DNA of 64,000 nucleotides from Haematococcus lacustris (taxonomy: Eukaryota; Chlorophyta; Chlorophyceae; Chlamydomonadales; Haematococcaceae). The position numbers and the translations under genes were made by a program. Shown piece after piece: positions 22,578 to 32,431 of this stretch (within the stretch, counting starts at the first letter, position 1; the number at the start of each line of letters is the position of its first letter). A model generated the notes under the pieces. The model was not told the origin of the DNA. It saw only the letters and a program-made list of their open reading frames with translations, and did no database searches. Location of the stretch: contig JASKMD010000029.1 in the NCBI GenBank assembly GCA_030144725.1, positions 4,579,559 through 4,643,558 on the forward strand, written 5' to 3'.

Positions 22578-23250
22578 AACCCTCCCCTCCCTCCCCCACC
22601 ACCACCTCCTTCATCACCCTACCACAAGAAGCAGGTGCATGGCGCGCAGGAGCAGCCAGGAGCTGCAGCCATGGAGGCGCTGCCAGGTAGGTATAGAAGT
22701 GGCGCTAGCAAAGAGTGAGTGGCCAGCCCTTGCACATGGGTGGTCCGATGCCCAGCCTAACCGCAAAGATGCCCCTTGTTTACTGCAGGCCCCACGGTCA
22801 GCCCTTCCCTCTTCCCCCCTTCCTCCTTCCCCCTTCCCCCTCCCCTCCCCTGTCCCACCACCTCCTAGCCTGGCACCCCACCTACCTCCCGCCTTTCCCA
22901 CCCCCCGCCCCACGACACACGCTGCAGCCCTCTCCCTACCATACCCTTGGCGTAGCAGCCCTCTCCCTACCCTACCCTTGGCTTAGCAGCCCTCTCCCTA
23001 CCCTACCCTTGGCGTAGCAGCCCTCTCCCTACCCTACCCTTGGCGTAGCAACCTGGAGCGGGCAACCTGGAGCGGGCAGCTTGGAGTAGCAGCCCACCCA
23101 GCCCACCCTGGCCATGCCATGCCCACACACCACAATGACCCTACCCATCCCTCTCAAAAGGAATAGCTGAGCGCTTGGGTGGTTGTCAGCCCGTGCTTGT
23201 TGTCCTCGTCATCTTGCCGCCTTGCTGCGATGTTGTTGTGTTGTCACCTT
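22578..23250 (+). other. Pyrimidine-rich segment, spliceable unit and 31-bp repeats in C
   Basis: A short segment with GAGTGAGTGG, then CAGCCTAACCGC and TTTACTGCAG at 22705-22790 looks like a donor, branch point and acceptor. About 4 copies of a 31-bp unit (CCCTCTCCCTACCC, CTTGGCGTAG) lie at 22925-23050. No protein gene. Confidence 0.7.
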
Positions 23251-24878
23251 GGTGTGGTGTGGTGTGGTGTGGTGTGGTGTGGTGTGGTGTGGTGTGGTGT
23301 GGTGTGGTGTGGTGTGGTGTGGTGTGGTGTGGTGTGGTGTGGTGTGGTGTGGTGTGGTGTGGTGTGGTGTGGTGTGGTGTGGTGTGGTGTGGTGTGGTGT
23401 GGTGTGGTGTGGTGTGGTGTGGTGTGGTGTGGTGTGGTGTGGTGTGGTGTGGTGTGGTGTGGTGTGGTGTGGTGTGGTGTGGTGTGGTGTGGTGTGGTGT
23501 GGTGTGGTGTGGTGTGGTGTGGTGTGGTGTGGTGTGGTGTGGTGTGGTGTGGTGTGGTGTGGTGTGGTGTGGTGTGGTGTGGTGTGGTGTGGTGTGGTGT
23601 GGTGTGGTGTGGTGTGGTGTGGTGTGGTGTGGTGTGGTGTGGTGTGGTGTGGTGTGGTGTGGTGTGGTGTGGTGTGGTGTGGTGTGGTGTGGTGTGGTGT
23701 GGTGTGGTGTGGTGTGGTGTGGTGTGGTGTGGTGTGGTGTGGTGTGGTGTGGTGTGGTGTGGTGTGGTGTGGTGTGGTGTGGTGTGGTGTGGTGTGGTGT
23801 GGTGTGGTGTGGTGTGGTGTGGTGTGGTGTGGTGTGGTGTGGTGTGGTGTGGTGTGGTGTGGTGTGGTGTGGTGTGGTGTGGTGTGGTGTGGTGTGGTGT
23901 GGTGTGGTGTGGTGTGGTGTGGTGTGGTGTGGTGTGGTGTGGTGTGGTGTGGTGTGGTGTGGTGTGGTGTGGTGTGGTGTGGTGTGGTGTGGTGTGGTGT
24001 GGTGTGGTGTGGTGTGGTGTGGTGTGGTGTGGTGTGGTGTGGTGTGGTGTGGTGTGGTGTGGTGTGGTGTGGTGTGGTGTGGTGTGGTGTGGTGTGGTGT
24101 GGTGTGGTGTGGTGTGGTGTGGTGTGGTGTGGTGTGGTGTGGTGTGGTGTGGTGTGGTGTGGTGTGGTGTGGTGTGGTGTGGTGTGGTGTGGTGTGGTGT
24201 GGTGTGGTGTGGTGTGGTGTGGTGTGGTGTGGTGTGGTGTGGTGTGGTGTGGTGTGGTGTGGTGTGGTGTGGTGTGGTGTGGTGTGGTGTGGTGTGGTGT
24301 GGTGTGGTGTGGTGTGGTGTGGTGTGGTGTGGTGTGGTGTGGTGTGGTGTGGTGTGGTGTGGTGTGGTGTGGTGTGGTGTGGTGTGGTGTGGTGTGGTGT
24401 GGTGTGGTGTGGTGTGGTGTGGTGTGGTGTGGTGTGGTGTGGTGTGGTGTGGTGTGGTGTGGTGTGGTGTGGTGTGGTGTGGTGTTGTGTGGTGTTGTGT
24501 GGTGTTGTGTGGTGTTGTGTGGTGTTGGTGTGGTGTTGGTGTGGTGTTGGTGTGGTGATGGTGTGGTGATGGTGTGGTGTGGTGTGGTGTGGTGTGGTGT
24601 GGTGTGGTGTGGTGTGGTGTGGTGTGGTGTGGTGTGGTGTGGTGTGGTGTGGTGTGGTGTGGTGTGGTGTGGTGTGGTGTGGTGTGGTGTGGTGTGGTGT
24701 GGTGTGGTGTGGTGTGGTGTGGTGTGGTGTGGTGTGGTGTGGTGTGGTGTGGTGTGGTGTGGTGTGGTGTGGTGTGGTGTGGTGTGGTGTGGTGTGGTGT
24801 GGTGTGGTGTGGTGTGGTGTGGTGTGGTGTGGTGTGGTGTGGTGTGGTGTGGTGTGGTGTGGTGTGGTGTGGTGTGGT
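23251..24878. repeat. (GGTGT)n pentanucleotide array in C
   Basis: Pure GGTGT from 23251 to about 24480, then variant GTTGT/GTTGGT units to ~24575, then pure again to 24878, ending in GGTGAT units. Element A has only about 8 units at the same position (29507-29548). Confidence 0.97.
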
Positions 24879-25084
24879 GATGGTGATGGTGATGGTGATG
24901 TGTAATGTCACCTTCTTGTTGTGTTGTGTCGTTGCTACCTTGTCACATCGTAGGGAGGTGTTGCGGTCATTGGGTGCATCAATGCATGTGCTTAGCATTT
25001 CCATGTTGAGGTGTTGTGGAGTGATGGTGCATCAAGACTTGTGCTTGCAAGTCCCGTAGCGAGGTGTTGCGGGATGTTTGGGTG
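24879..25084. other. Short unique spacer of element C before the ~54-bp repeats
   Basis: Matches element A at roughly 29640-29775 (TTGTCACCTTGTCAC and CATTAATGCATATGCTTAGC-type sequence). No gene. Confidence 0.6.
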
Positions 25085-25189
25085 TCCAAACATGTGTTTT
25101 GCGGAGGTGTTGCGGGGTGTTTGGTCGTCAATACATGTGTTTTGCGGGGGTGTATCGAGGTGTTGCGGGGTGTTTGGGTGTCAATACAT

Positions 25190-25391
25190 GTGTAATTGAG
25201 TTTTACTCAGTTGTAATCGTTAATAGACCTCGTTTTAAGAATCGTTAACTGCAGCGACCTGGTGTATTAACAAAAAGTGCTTCCAACGAACACGTAACAG
25301 CCGGCCAGCATCATCGCAGGGGACAAGAAGCATCACATTGCGCGGCTTCGCCGCGCCAATAGAGCCTCGCCTACGTAAAACTCAATTACAC
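25190..25391. mobile_element. Foldback element with 17-bp terminal inverted repeat, 202 bp
   Basis: Perfect 17-bp inverted ends GTGTAATTGAGTTTTAC at 25190-25206 and 25375-25391. The target duplication is not resolvable because a second element abuts it. No coding capacity. Confidence 0.75.
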
Positions 25392-25592
25392 TAGATAATG
25401 GAGTCGCCAGGGCCGTTTACGGCAGTTGAAAAAGGCTCGGTCTCGGCCCTGGCGCGGGGCAGCTCTCGACCTCAGCCAGCGGTCACGTCGCTACGCTCCG
25501 TGACCGCTGGCTTCGGTCTCGAGCTGCCCCGCTCCAGGGCCTCGGCCTCGCCTTTTTAAACCGCCTAAAACGACCCGCGACACCATTATCTA
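25392..25592. mobile_element. Foldback element, ends TAGATAATGG, about 200 bp
   Basis: Imperfect ~45-bp inverted ends starting TAGATAATGG; a TA duplication around GATAATGG...CCATTATC would fit a Tc1/mariner-type MITE. The centre forms a strong hairpin (CAGCGGTCACG with CGTGACCGCTG). Superfamily assignment is tentative. Confidence 0.65.
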
Positions 25593-25929
25593 CTACGTTT
25601 TGCGGGGGTGTAGCGAGGTGTTGCGGGGTGTTTGGGTGTCAATACATGTGTTTTGCGGGGGTGTAGCGAGGTGTTGCGGGGTGTTTGGGTGTCAATACAT
25701 GTGTTTTGCGGGGGTGTAGCGAGGTGTTGCGGGGTGTTTGGGTGTCAATACATGTGTTTTGCGGGGGTGTAGCGAGGTGTTGCGGGGTGTTTGGGTGTCA
25801 ATACATGTGTTTTGCGGGGGTGTAGCGAGGTGTTGCGGGGTGTTTTGGGTGTCAATACATGTGTTTTGCGGGGGTGTAGCGAGGTCTTGCTGGATGTTTG
25901 GGTGTCAATGCATGTGCTTTGCGGATGTA

Positions 25930-26240
25930 ATAGTCGATGAAATAGTCGACATCTGTGCAAATGAAGCCACGACATCTGCACAGCCAAGGCTCGAATGTAA
26001 TAGTCGACATCTGTGCAGATGTCGTTGTCAGCAGCTGCACAGATGTTGGTCGCGGTATACGACATCTGCACAGCCAAGCATCAAATGTAATAGTCAACAT
26101 CTGTGCAGATGTCGTCATCAACAGCTGCACAGATGTTGGTCGCAGCTGTGCAGATGTCGGTGACGCTTGCATCTTTGCAGATGTCGGCTTACTGCAGCTG
26201 TGCAGATAATGAACAATCGACATCTGCAGATTGCTTGGTT
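25930..26240. repeat. ATCTGTGCAGAT array (right array of C)
   Basis: GTCGACATCTGTGCAGATGT and related 12-mers, with AATGTAATAGTCGACATC spacers. The palindrome is the same as at the left end of C. Confidence 0.9.
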
Positions 26241-26378
26241 GAGAAAGCCGCGGACCAACTACGTCGCAAAGGTTGCGCGGATTAGCGTAAGACTTGTACC
26301 GTTCGAACAGCCTTCTACTCCTCTTTCCAATGAGCTATGGTTGGTCCAATCGCGACCGGTCCTTGTTTATCATGAGTG

Positions 26379-26699
26379 GTAACCCTTGGGGTGCACACCA
26401 CCGTCTCCAGGGGTCCGCAGCCAGCACCAGGCACAGTTCATGCAAGCACCATGGCCTAGACTCTTCATCAAAAACATCCTGCAAAGCACCATGCATCATT
26501 GGCCTTACACCCAACTAGTTGGTGGTGTATATGTTACCCTTACTCACCGAGCCGGAGTGTCCGCCACCACGCTGGCCAGCATAAGGTATAGCCGGATCTT
26601 CGTGGGCTTATTGGCACCACGGTAGCCTTTGGGGGCGTGCAGGTGGACCCAACTGTCGCGCTTGCTTTCATCAAGCGCGTCACGGAGGTCCACCAGCAA
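26379..26699 (-). CDS. H transposase, central exons (LLVDL..., zinc motif exon)
   Basis: Exon 26699-26548 reads LLVDLRDALDESKRD through IRLYLMLASVVADTPAR (GTGAGT donor). Exon 26478-26379 begins MFLMKSLGHGACMNCAWC and runs into element C. The order, a conserved helix, then xxVxADTPAR, then GHGACMNCAWC, matches the tnp2 family region where the transposase core is followed by a His/Cys zinc motif. The second exon continues at 17162 once C is removed. Good coding statistics and spliced phases support it. Confidence 0.7.
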
Positions 26700-26950
26700 C
26701 TGCCAAACACACAAGCTACCTGTTAGTCATGTATCATGATGTTGTGGTTCTGAGAACATTTGTCATAGCTTGTTCACACTCACGATAAATAAGGCCGACG
26801 CGAGGGTCTTTTTTGCATCGGATGGACAATCCGCTCCGATAGAACGATAGATCGTTGAGTTTAAGGGGGACCTCGCTCTTGAATGAAGTCCTAACTCGCA
26901 GCGGTTGCGGAGATACAACGATCCGCGCGCGAGGTACCCCCCCAAAATAG

Positions 26951-27595
26951 GGCGGCTGCACAGATGCCGGTTAAATGAGCCCGGAATCTGCACAGATGCA
27001 TGTAGATGCCCTATGGACATACGACATCTGCACAGATGCATCCCTCGACATCTTCACAGATGCTGACAATGTCGACATCTGCACAGATGCATCCCTCGAC
27101 ATCTGCACAGCTGTCGACACACTCGACATCTGCACAGATGCATCCCTCGACATCTGCACAGCTGTCGACAAACTCGACATCTGCACAGCCAAGCATCCCT
27201 CGACATCTGTGCAGATGCCGACAATGTCGACATCTGCACAGATGCATCCCTCGACATCTGCACAGCTGTCGACACACTCGACATCTGCACAGCCAAGCAT
27301 CCCTCGACATCTGTGCAGATGCCGACAATGTCGACATCTGCACAGATGCATCCCTCGACATCTGCACAGCTGTCGACACACTCGACATCTGCACAGCCAA
27401 GCATCCCTCGACATCTGTGCAGATGCCGACAATGTCGACATCTGCACAGATGCATCCCTCGACATCTGCACAGCTGTCGACACAGTCGACATCTGCACAG
27501 ATGTATCCCTCGACATCTGCACAGCTGCCGGCACACTCGACATCTGCACAGCCCCATCCCTCGACATCTGCACAGATGCCAAGTCGTGCAGATGT
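26951..27595. repeat. ATCTGCACAGAT array with GTCGAC spacers (left array of A)
   Basis: Higher-order repeat of CTCGACATCTGCACAGC, GATGCATCCCTCGACATC and GTGCAGATGCCGACAATG; about 115-bp blocks repeat four to five times. Confidence 0.92.
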
Positions 27596-28272
27596 GCACA
27601 TGAAGAAAAGGCTTGCATGAAGGTTACGCAAAGGCACCGCGAAGGCAGCAAAGTAACCGCAAAGGAAGCAAGACTCTTCCAACATAACACGGTATGCCCT
27701 AAGGTTACAAAATAACCAGGTTGCATGGAGACCTGCATGAAGGTACCGCGAAGGAAGCAAAGGAATCACGCAAGGATCCAGACTAATAAGCTGGCATTGG
27801 CAGCCAGGAGCGGCCAGGAGCAGCCAACAAAACCGTCGCCAAAAGGCTAGCTATGAGCCGACCAGCCGCATAGCATTGGCGACCAGCCATAAAAAGATGC
27901 CATCAGGTTGAGCGATAGGATCAAGAGATAGCGACAGAAAACGGAAGGAGGTGCAGCGATGCAGCGACCCAGCGATGCAGCGATGCGGCATAAGAAATGC
28001 ACGAGGTGCAACTAGGACACGTAGCCCGAAGCCTATGAGACGGAGCGGAAGAGGAGTGGAGGAGCCCGGAGAGGCGGTCAGGAGCCATGCAAGAGACGAA
28101 GCTGGGTGCACATGAAACAAAGTTGGGTGCACCCACACAAACCCCACCCTAGCGAATGGTGAGTAGTTTATCTTGCAGTTATCTTGCAGTCTCCAAGTAC
28201 CTTGCCTAACTATTTGCCAACCACTCAATAGCTGCAGGTTCAATGGTCCCAACCTCCCCTTCCCTACACCAC
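27596..28272. other. Conserved internal block of element A
   Basis: No gene. It holds GAAGAAAAGGCTTGCAT, several AAGGTACCGCGAAGGAAG repeats and a region matching C at 20942-21429. It is followed directly by the (CCCAG)n array. Confidence 0.75.
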
Positions 28273-28561
28273 ACCCAGCCCAGCCCAGCCCAGCCCAGCC
28301 CAGCCCAGCCCAGCCCAGCCCAGCCCAGCCCAGCCCAGCCCAGCCCAGCCCAGCCCAGCCCAGCCCAGCCCAGCCCAGCCCAGCCCAGCCCAGCCCAGCC
28401 CAGCCCAGCCCAGCCCAGCCCAGCCCAGCCCAGCCCAGCCCAGCCCAGCCCAGCCCAGCCCAGCCCAGCCCAGCCCAGCCCAGCCCAGCCCAGCCCAGCC
28501 CAGCCCAGCCCAGCCCAGCCCAGCCCAGCCCAGCCCAGCCCAGCCCAGCCCAGCCCAGCCC
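28273..28561. repeat. (CCCAG)n array, about 58 units, in A
   Basis: Perfect pentamer array; short counterpart of 21430-22577. Confidence 0.97.
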
Positions 28562-30065
28562 TCCCCTCCCTCCCCCACCACCACCTCCTTCATCACCCTA
28601 CCACAAGAAGCAGGTGCATGGAGCGCAAGAGCAGCCAGGAGCTGCAGCCATGGTGGCGCTGCCAGGTAGATATAAAAGCGGCGCTAGCAAAGAGTGAGTG
28701 GCCATCCCATGCACATGGGTGGTCCGATGCCCAGCCTAACCGCAAAGATGCCCATTGTTTACTGCAGGTCCCACGGTCAGCCCTTCCCTCTTCCCCCCTT
28801 CCTCCTTCCCCCTTCCCCCTCCCCTCCCCTGTCCCACCACCTCCAAGCCTGGCACCCCACCTACCTCCCGCCTTTCCCGCCCCCCGCCCCACTACACACG
28901 CTGCAGCCCTCTCCCTACCCTAACCTTGGCGTAGCAGCCCTCTCCCTACCCTACCCTTGGCGTAGCAGCCCTCTCCCTACCCTAACCTTGGCGTAGCAGC
29001 CCCCTCCCTACCCTACCCTTGGCGTAGCAGCCCTCTCCCTACCCTACCCTTGGCGTAGCAGCCCCCTCCCTACCCTACCCTTGGCGTAGTAGCCCTCTCC
29101 CTACCCTACCCTTGGCGTAGCAGCCCTCTCCCTACCCTACCCTTGGCGTAGCAATCTGGAGCGGGCAACACGGAGCCGGCAGCTTGGAGTGGGATCCCGT
29201 AGTAGCAGCCCACCCAGCCCACCCTTGCCATGCCATGCACACACACCGCAATGACCCTACCCATCCCTCTCCTAAGGGGACGATAGCTTGATGGTATAGC
29301 ATTTGGGTGGTTGTCAGCCCGTGCTTGTTGTGGTGGGCGTCAATGGTAGTGTGGTGGGTCAAGGATAGCGGGAGCACGTAAGAGGAGCCTATGAAGTTGC
29401 ACCCGGTTTAGTACATTACCAAGGAGAGTGTAGCATCACCCTTGTTGTAGCGTCCATACTCGTTGTCATCTTGCCGCCTTGTTGCAATGTTGTTGTGTTG
29501 TCATTGTGGTGTGGTGTGGTGTGGTGTGGTGTGGTGTGGTGTGGTGTGTCGTTGTGTTCTTGTGTTGTCGCCATGGTGTGGTGTGGTGTTGTTGTTGTTG
29601 TTGTCGTTGGTGTTGGTGTTGGTGATGTCATTGTTGGTGTTTTATGGTGTTGTCACCTTGTCACCTTATGCGGCGGTGTTGCAAGTCGTTGATGCATTAA
29701 TGCATATGCTTAGCATTCCCATAGGGAGGTGTCTCGGGGTGATGGTGGACTAAGACATGTGTATAGGAGTAGCGTAGCGAGGTGTTGCGGGGTGTTCGGG
29801 TGTCCAAACATGTGTTTTGCGGGGATGTTGCGGGGTGTTTGGTCGTCAATACATGTGTTTTGCGGGGGTGTAGCGGAGTGTTGCGGGGTGTTTTGGGTGT
29901 CAATGCATGCGTTTTGCGGGGATGTAGCGAGGTGTTGCGGGGTGTTTTGGGTGTCAATGCATGTGTTTTGCGGGGGTGTAGCGAGGTGTTGCGGGGTGTT
30001 TAGTGGTCAATACATGTGTTTTGCGGGGATGTTGCGGGATGTTTGGGTGTCAATACATGTGTTTT
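28562..30065 (+). other. A interior: spliceable unit, 31-bp, GGTGT and ~54-bp repeats
   Basis: In order: a pyrimidine-rich segment with GAGTGAGTGG, CAGCCTAACCGC and TTTACTGCAG (28680-28770); about 8 copies of the 31-bp CCCTACCCTTGGCGTAG unit (28905-29155); unique sequence; about 8 GGTGT units (29507-29548); and ~54-bp GTGTTGCGGGGTGTTT units (29775-30065). No protein gene is supported. Confidence 0.8.
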
Positions 30066-30069
30066 GCGG

Positions 30070-30470
30070 ATGTAAGAGTCGATGAAATAGTCGACATCTG
30101 TGCAGGTGAAGCCACGACATCTGCACAGCCAAGCCGCGAATGTAATAGTCGACATCTGTGCAGATGCTACAAACAACATCTGCACAGCCAAGTCTCGAAT
30201 GTAATAGTCGACATCTGTGCAGATGTCGGTATCAGCGGCTGCACAGATGTCGTTATCGACATCTGCACAGCCGAGCATTGAATGTAATAGTCGACATCTG
30301 TGCAGATGTCGTCGTCAGCAGCTGCACAGATGTTGGTCGCGGTATACGACATCTGTGCAGATGTCGACTTCCCACAGCTGCACAGATGTCGACATCGCCT
30401 GCATCTGTGCAGATGTCGACTATCAGCAGCTGTGCAGACTAAAGACAACCGACATCTGCACAGATTGCTT
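30070..30470. repeat. ATCTGTGCAGAT array (right array of A)
   Basis: Same palindrome and AATGTAATAGTCGACATC spacers as 25930-26240 in C. Confidence 0.92.
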
Positions 30471-30615
30471 GGTTAGGAAAACCGCGGCCAAATTACGTCG
30501 CAACGGATGCACGGAGTTACGTAAGACTTATACCGTTCGAACGGCCTTCTACTCCTCTTTCCAATGAGCTATGGTCGGTCCAATCGCGACCGGTCCTTGT
30601 TTATCGTGAGTGCAC

Positions 30616-30723
30616 CTGGTTCACGTAGCCCTCCACAAACTTGGACTTGTCAGCACCCAAGATCACACCCACAATACCCCAGGTCTCGTCCTTGCTCATG
30701 TACTTGGTGGGCACATCCATGAC
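30616..30723 (-). CDS. H transposase exon VMDVPTKYMSKDETW
   Basis: Acceptor CCCCAG before 30723 and donor GTG at 30615-30614. The peptide reads VMDVPTKYMSKDETWG and ADKSKFVEGYVNQ. In tnp2 proteins this segment precedes the LVDEL-type helix, which is what the next exon (26699) encodes. Element A is inserted just past the donor. Confidence 0.65.
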
Positions 30724-30763
30724 CTGGGGTGGACACGCTTCATATGTATGGGCTACAGCTCAG

Positions 30764-31228
30764 GCTAGGGCTAGGGCTCAGACTAGGGCTAGGGCTAGGG
30801 CTAGGGCTAGGGCTAGGGCTAGGGCTAGGGCTAGGGCTAGGGCTAGGGCTAGGGCTAGGGCTAGGGCTAGGGCTAGGGCTAGGGCTAGCACTCCTACAAA
30901 TTAATCCCTGCATTCTTCCCTGCACTTTTGACCAACCTTGTCCGATCGGACTGAAATTTTGATAGATGGTGTTTTGCAGAAAATAAAACATATTGTTTTT
31001 TGGGAAAAAATTTCAAAAAACATTATGTATTATTTTCTGCAAAACACCATCTATCAAAGTTTCAGTCCGATCGGACAAGGTTGGTCAAAAGTGCAGGGAA
31101 GAACGCAGGGATTAATTTGTAGGAGTGAGGGCTAGGGCTAGGGATGGGCATGGACGTGGGGATGGGTTTGGTTTTGGGTTGGGGTTAGGGCTAGGGCTAG
31201 GGCTAGGGCTAGGGCTAGGGCTAGGGGG
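30764..31228. repeat. (GGGCTA)n telomere-like hexamer array split by a MITE
   Basis: About 20 units before the MITE (to 30888) and about 15, partly degenerate, after it (31128-31228). It lies in a transposase intron. GGGCTA differs by one base from TTAGGG-type telomere repeats (GGGTTA). Interstitial. Confidence 0.9.
30889..31127. mobile_element. CACTC foldback MITE, 239 bp
   Basis: Ends CACTCCTACAAATTAATCC, inverted at the right; flanks AG/AG. Nearly its whole length folds back on itself. Inserted into the (GGGCTA)n array. Confidence 0.95.
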
Positions 31229-31235
31229 CTCATAC

Positions 31236-31719
31236 CTGCAGAACAATAATCCCGACGGATTGTGTTTCAGTGATCTTCACCCAATCGATGCCCAGGCTCA
31301 AGCGCACTGCGTACGGGTTGTCGAACTGGTCAGCTCCCACGCTGTCTCGCATGAACTTGCCAGCCTCACCTGTGCCCATCCAGCAATCCCTTAAGTGTGT
31401 TCTATTCAACCACGCTGCATCTGATCAACGTTCACTCACTGGCATAGAAAGATCCCGGGCCCTTGTCCACGTCCCTGTTGAACCACATTTGCATCCCGGG
31501 CCTGAGGAGCATGGTATTCAGGGTCTCCTCCAGTTCTAGGTAGAATAGCTCTGCTCGAGGCCGCAGGTTATTGCGGTCACCTATAATCATGCATGCGCAC
31601 CGCCTGTTCACATCACATCCTTGCCCTCTGTGGTATTGGCCATGCAGGTTGTCTCACCCTCAAAACGTGTGAGCTTGCACTTGGGGCACACCTCCGTCTC
31701 GTGCAGAGTCCACTGATCC
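31236..31719 (-). CDS. H transposase, zinc-binding and core N-terminal exons
   Basis: Three exons: 31719-31658 (DQWTLHETEVCPKCKLTRFE), 31580-31440 (RAELFYLELEETLNTMLLRP, then MQMWFNRD) and 31369-31236 (DQFDNPYAVRLSLGIDWVKI to GIIVLQ). Splice sites are GTGAGA, GTGAGT and GTATGA with CAG/TAG acceptors. The CxxC-TRF motif followed by a helical segment and then VRLSLGIDW is the same order as in CACTA tnp2 transposases, where the RLGLxTDG stretch begins the core. This is the most diagnostic region of the gene. Confidence 0.72.
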
Positions 31720-31951
31720 CTGCAACGCATGGCACAAAGTCATGGGTTCACCCCTAACCCGCCGCATGTTTTGGCATGGCAACATATCACTCGCAGAAAA
31801 GATCGCATTATAGGTGCCACCTAAGGTTACTTTTTTTTTTTATGGAAGGCTGCAGTTGCTCATAAGCAAGCCAACGCTGTTGAAAAAAAAAATCAACTCC
31901 AAGTGGCTGGCGAGATTCGAGCGTTGGCCTGTCGTGCACTCCTGTGAGGGC

Positions 31952-32058
31952 AACCAGTACTGGTTGAGGTCCAGTACTGGTTGCTAACCAGTACTGGACC
32001 TCAACCAGTACTGGTTGGCATCCAGTACTGGTTGCCATCCAGTACTGGTTGTCAGCTT
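31952..32058. repeat. Short CCAGTACTGGTT array at the left of E
   Basis: Six CCAGTACTGG palindromes with GAGGT or GCAT spacers, about 160 bp inside the left end. Confidence 0.85.
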
Positions 32059-32431
32059 TGGTAGGGTTAGGGCATGGAGATATCAAAGTTCCCGCGTATC
32101 ACATTCAAGCCTTCCCATATGTAATACTTGCATCGCTGGTCTTAGCGCTTCGCTGTAAGCTCCCCAACGGCTGTCTACGTCGATGTGCGATGTCGAGTCG
32201 ATGTGCGCTACAATGTGCGCTTGTGATGGGTTAACATCCTCCATACTGCCAAGTCTTTCTGACGTGCGATGTCCAGTCGATGTGCGCTATCATGTGCGCT
32301 TGTAATGGGTCAACATCTCTCTATAATGTCAAGTCCTATCGATGAAGCGAGTATGCTTACAGACAATTGGATGATATCTGAAGGGTTAGGGCTGAGGACT
32401 GAGGTCAGGGCCAGGTAACTTGGTTAGGTAC
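32059..32431. other. E left-arm spacer with a duplicated ~110-bp segment
   Basis: GTGCGATGTC and TGTGCGCTTGTRATGGGT segments occur twice (32180-32245, 32263-32330). No gene. Confidence 0.5.

Larger units (their letters stand above)
25085..25920. repeat. ~54-bp tandem repeat GTGTTGCGGGGTGTTTGG, interrupted
   Basis: Units of about 54 bp containing GTCAATACATGTGTTTTGCG and GGTGTAGCGAGGTGTTGCGG, at 25085-25190 and 25597-25920. Two back-to-back foldback elements (25190-25592) split the array. The equivalent in A is 29775-30065. Confidence 0.9.
17163..26378 (+). mobile_element. Element C: CACTC-type composite transposon, 9.2 kb
   Basis: The left end CACTCACGATAAATAAGG and the right end (CACTCATGATAAACAAGG on the minus strand) are inverted repeats; the flanks are GT/GT (17161-17162, 26379-26380). 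The order inside is: a conserved ~170-bp end block, an ATCTGTGCAGAT array, a conserved block interrupted by a hAT element, (CCCAG)n, 31-bp repeats, (GGTGT)n, ~54-bp repeats interrupted by two foldback elements, a second ATCTGTGCAGAT array and the right end block. It has the same layout as element A. Without the hAT and small inserts it is about 5.7 kb. No gene of its own is seen. Confidence 0.9.
26777..30612 (+). mobile_element. Element A: CACTC-type composite transposon, 3.8 kb
   Basis: The left end CACTCACGATAAATAAGG and the inverted right end CACTCACGATAAACAAGG are flanked by CA/CA (26775-26776, 30613-30614). It has the same internal order as element C and shares its ~170-bp end blocks. 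It lies in an intron of the H transposase, 3 bp from the donor of the exon ending at 30616; the donor GT is retained. No gene of its own. Confidence 0.92.

Noticed and set aside
21324..24880. Long ORFs of 400-580 codons across CCCAG and GGTGT arrays
   Set aside because: Pentamer arrays lacking stops are open in several frames on both strands; the peptides are pure low-complexity repeats without start or domain support.
25321..25360. Hairpin GCGCGGCTTCGCCGCGC as a transcription terminator
   Set aside because: It lies inside a foldback element and no gene precedes it; intrinsic terminators are not expected in this eukaryotic context.
30764..31228. True chromosome end
   Set aside because: The array is short, internal, has the variant GGGCTA unit, and is flanked on both sides by transposase exons.
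31930..31945. CACTCCTGTGAGGG as the left end of element E
   Set aside because: CACTCGCAGAAAAG at 31788 matches the right end of E better and gives a matching TAT duplication.
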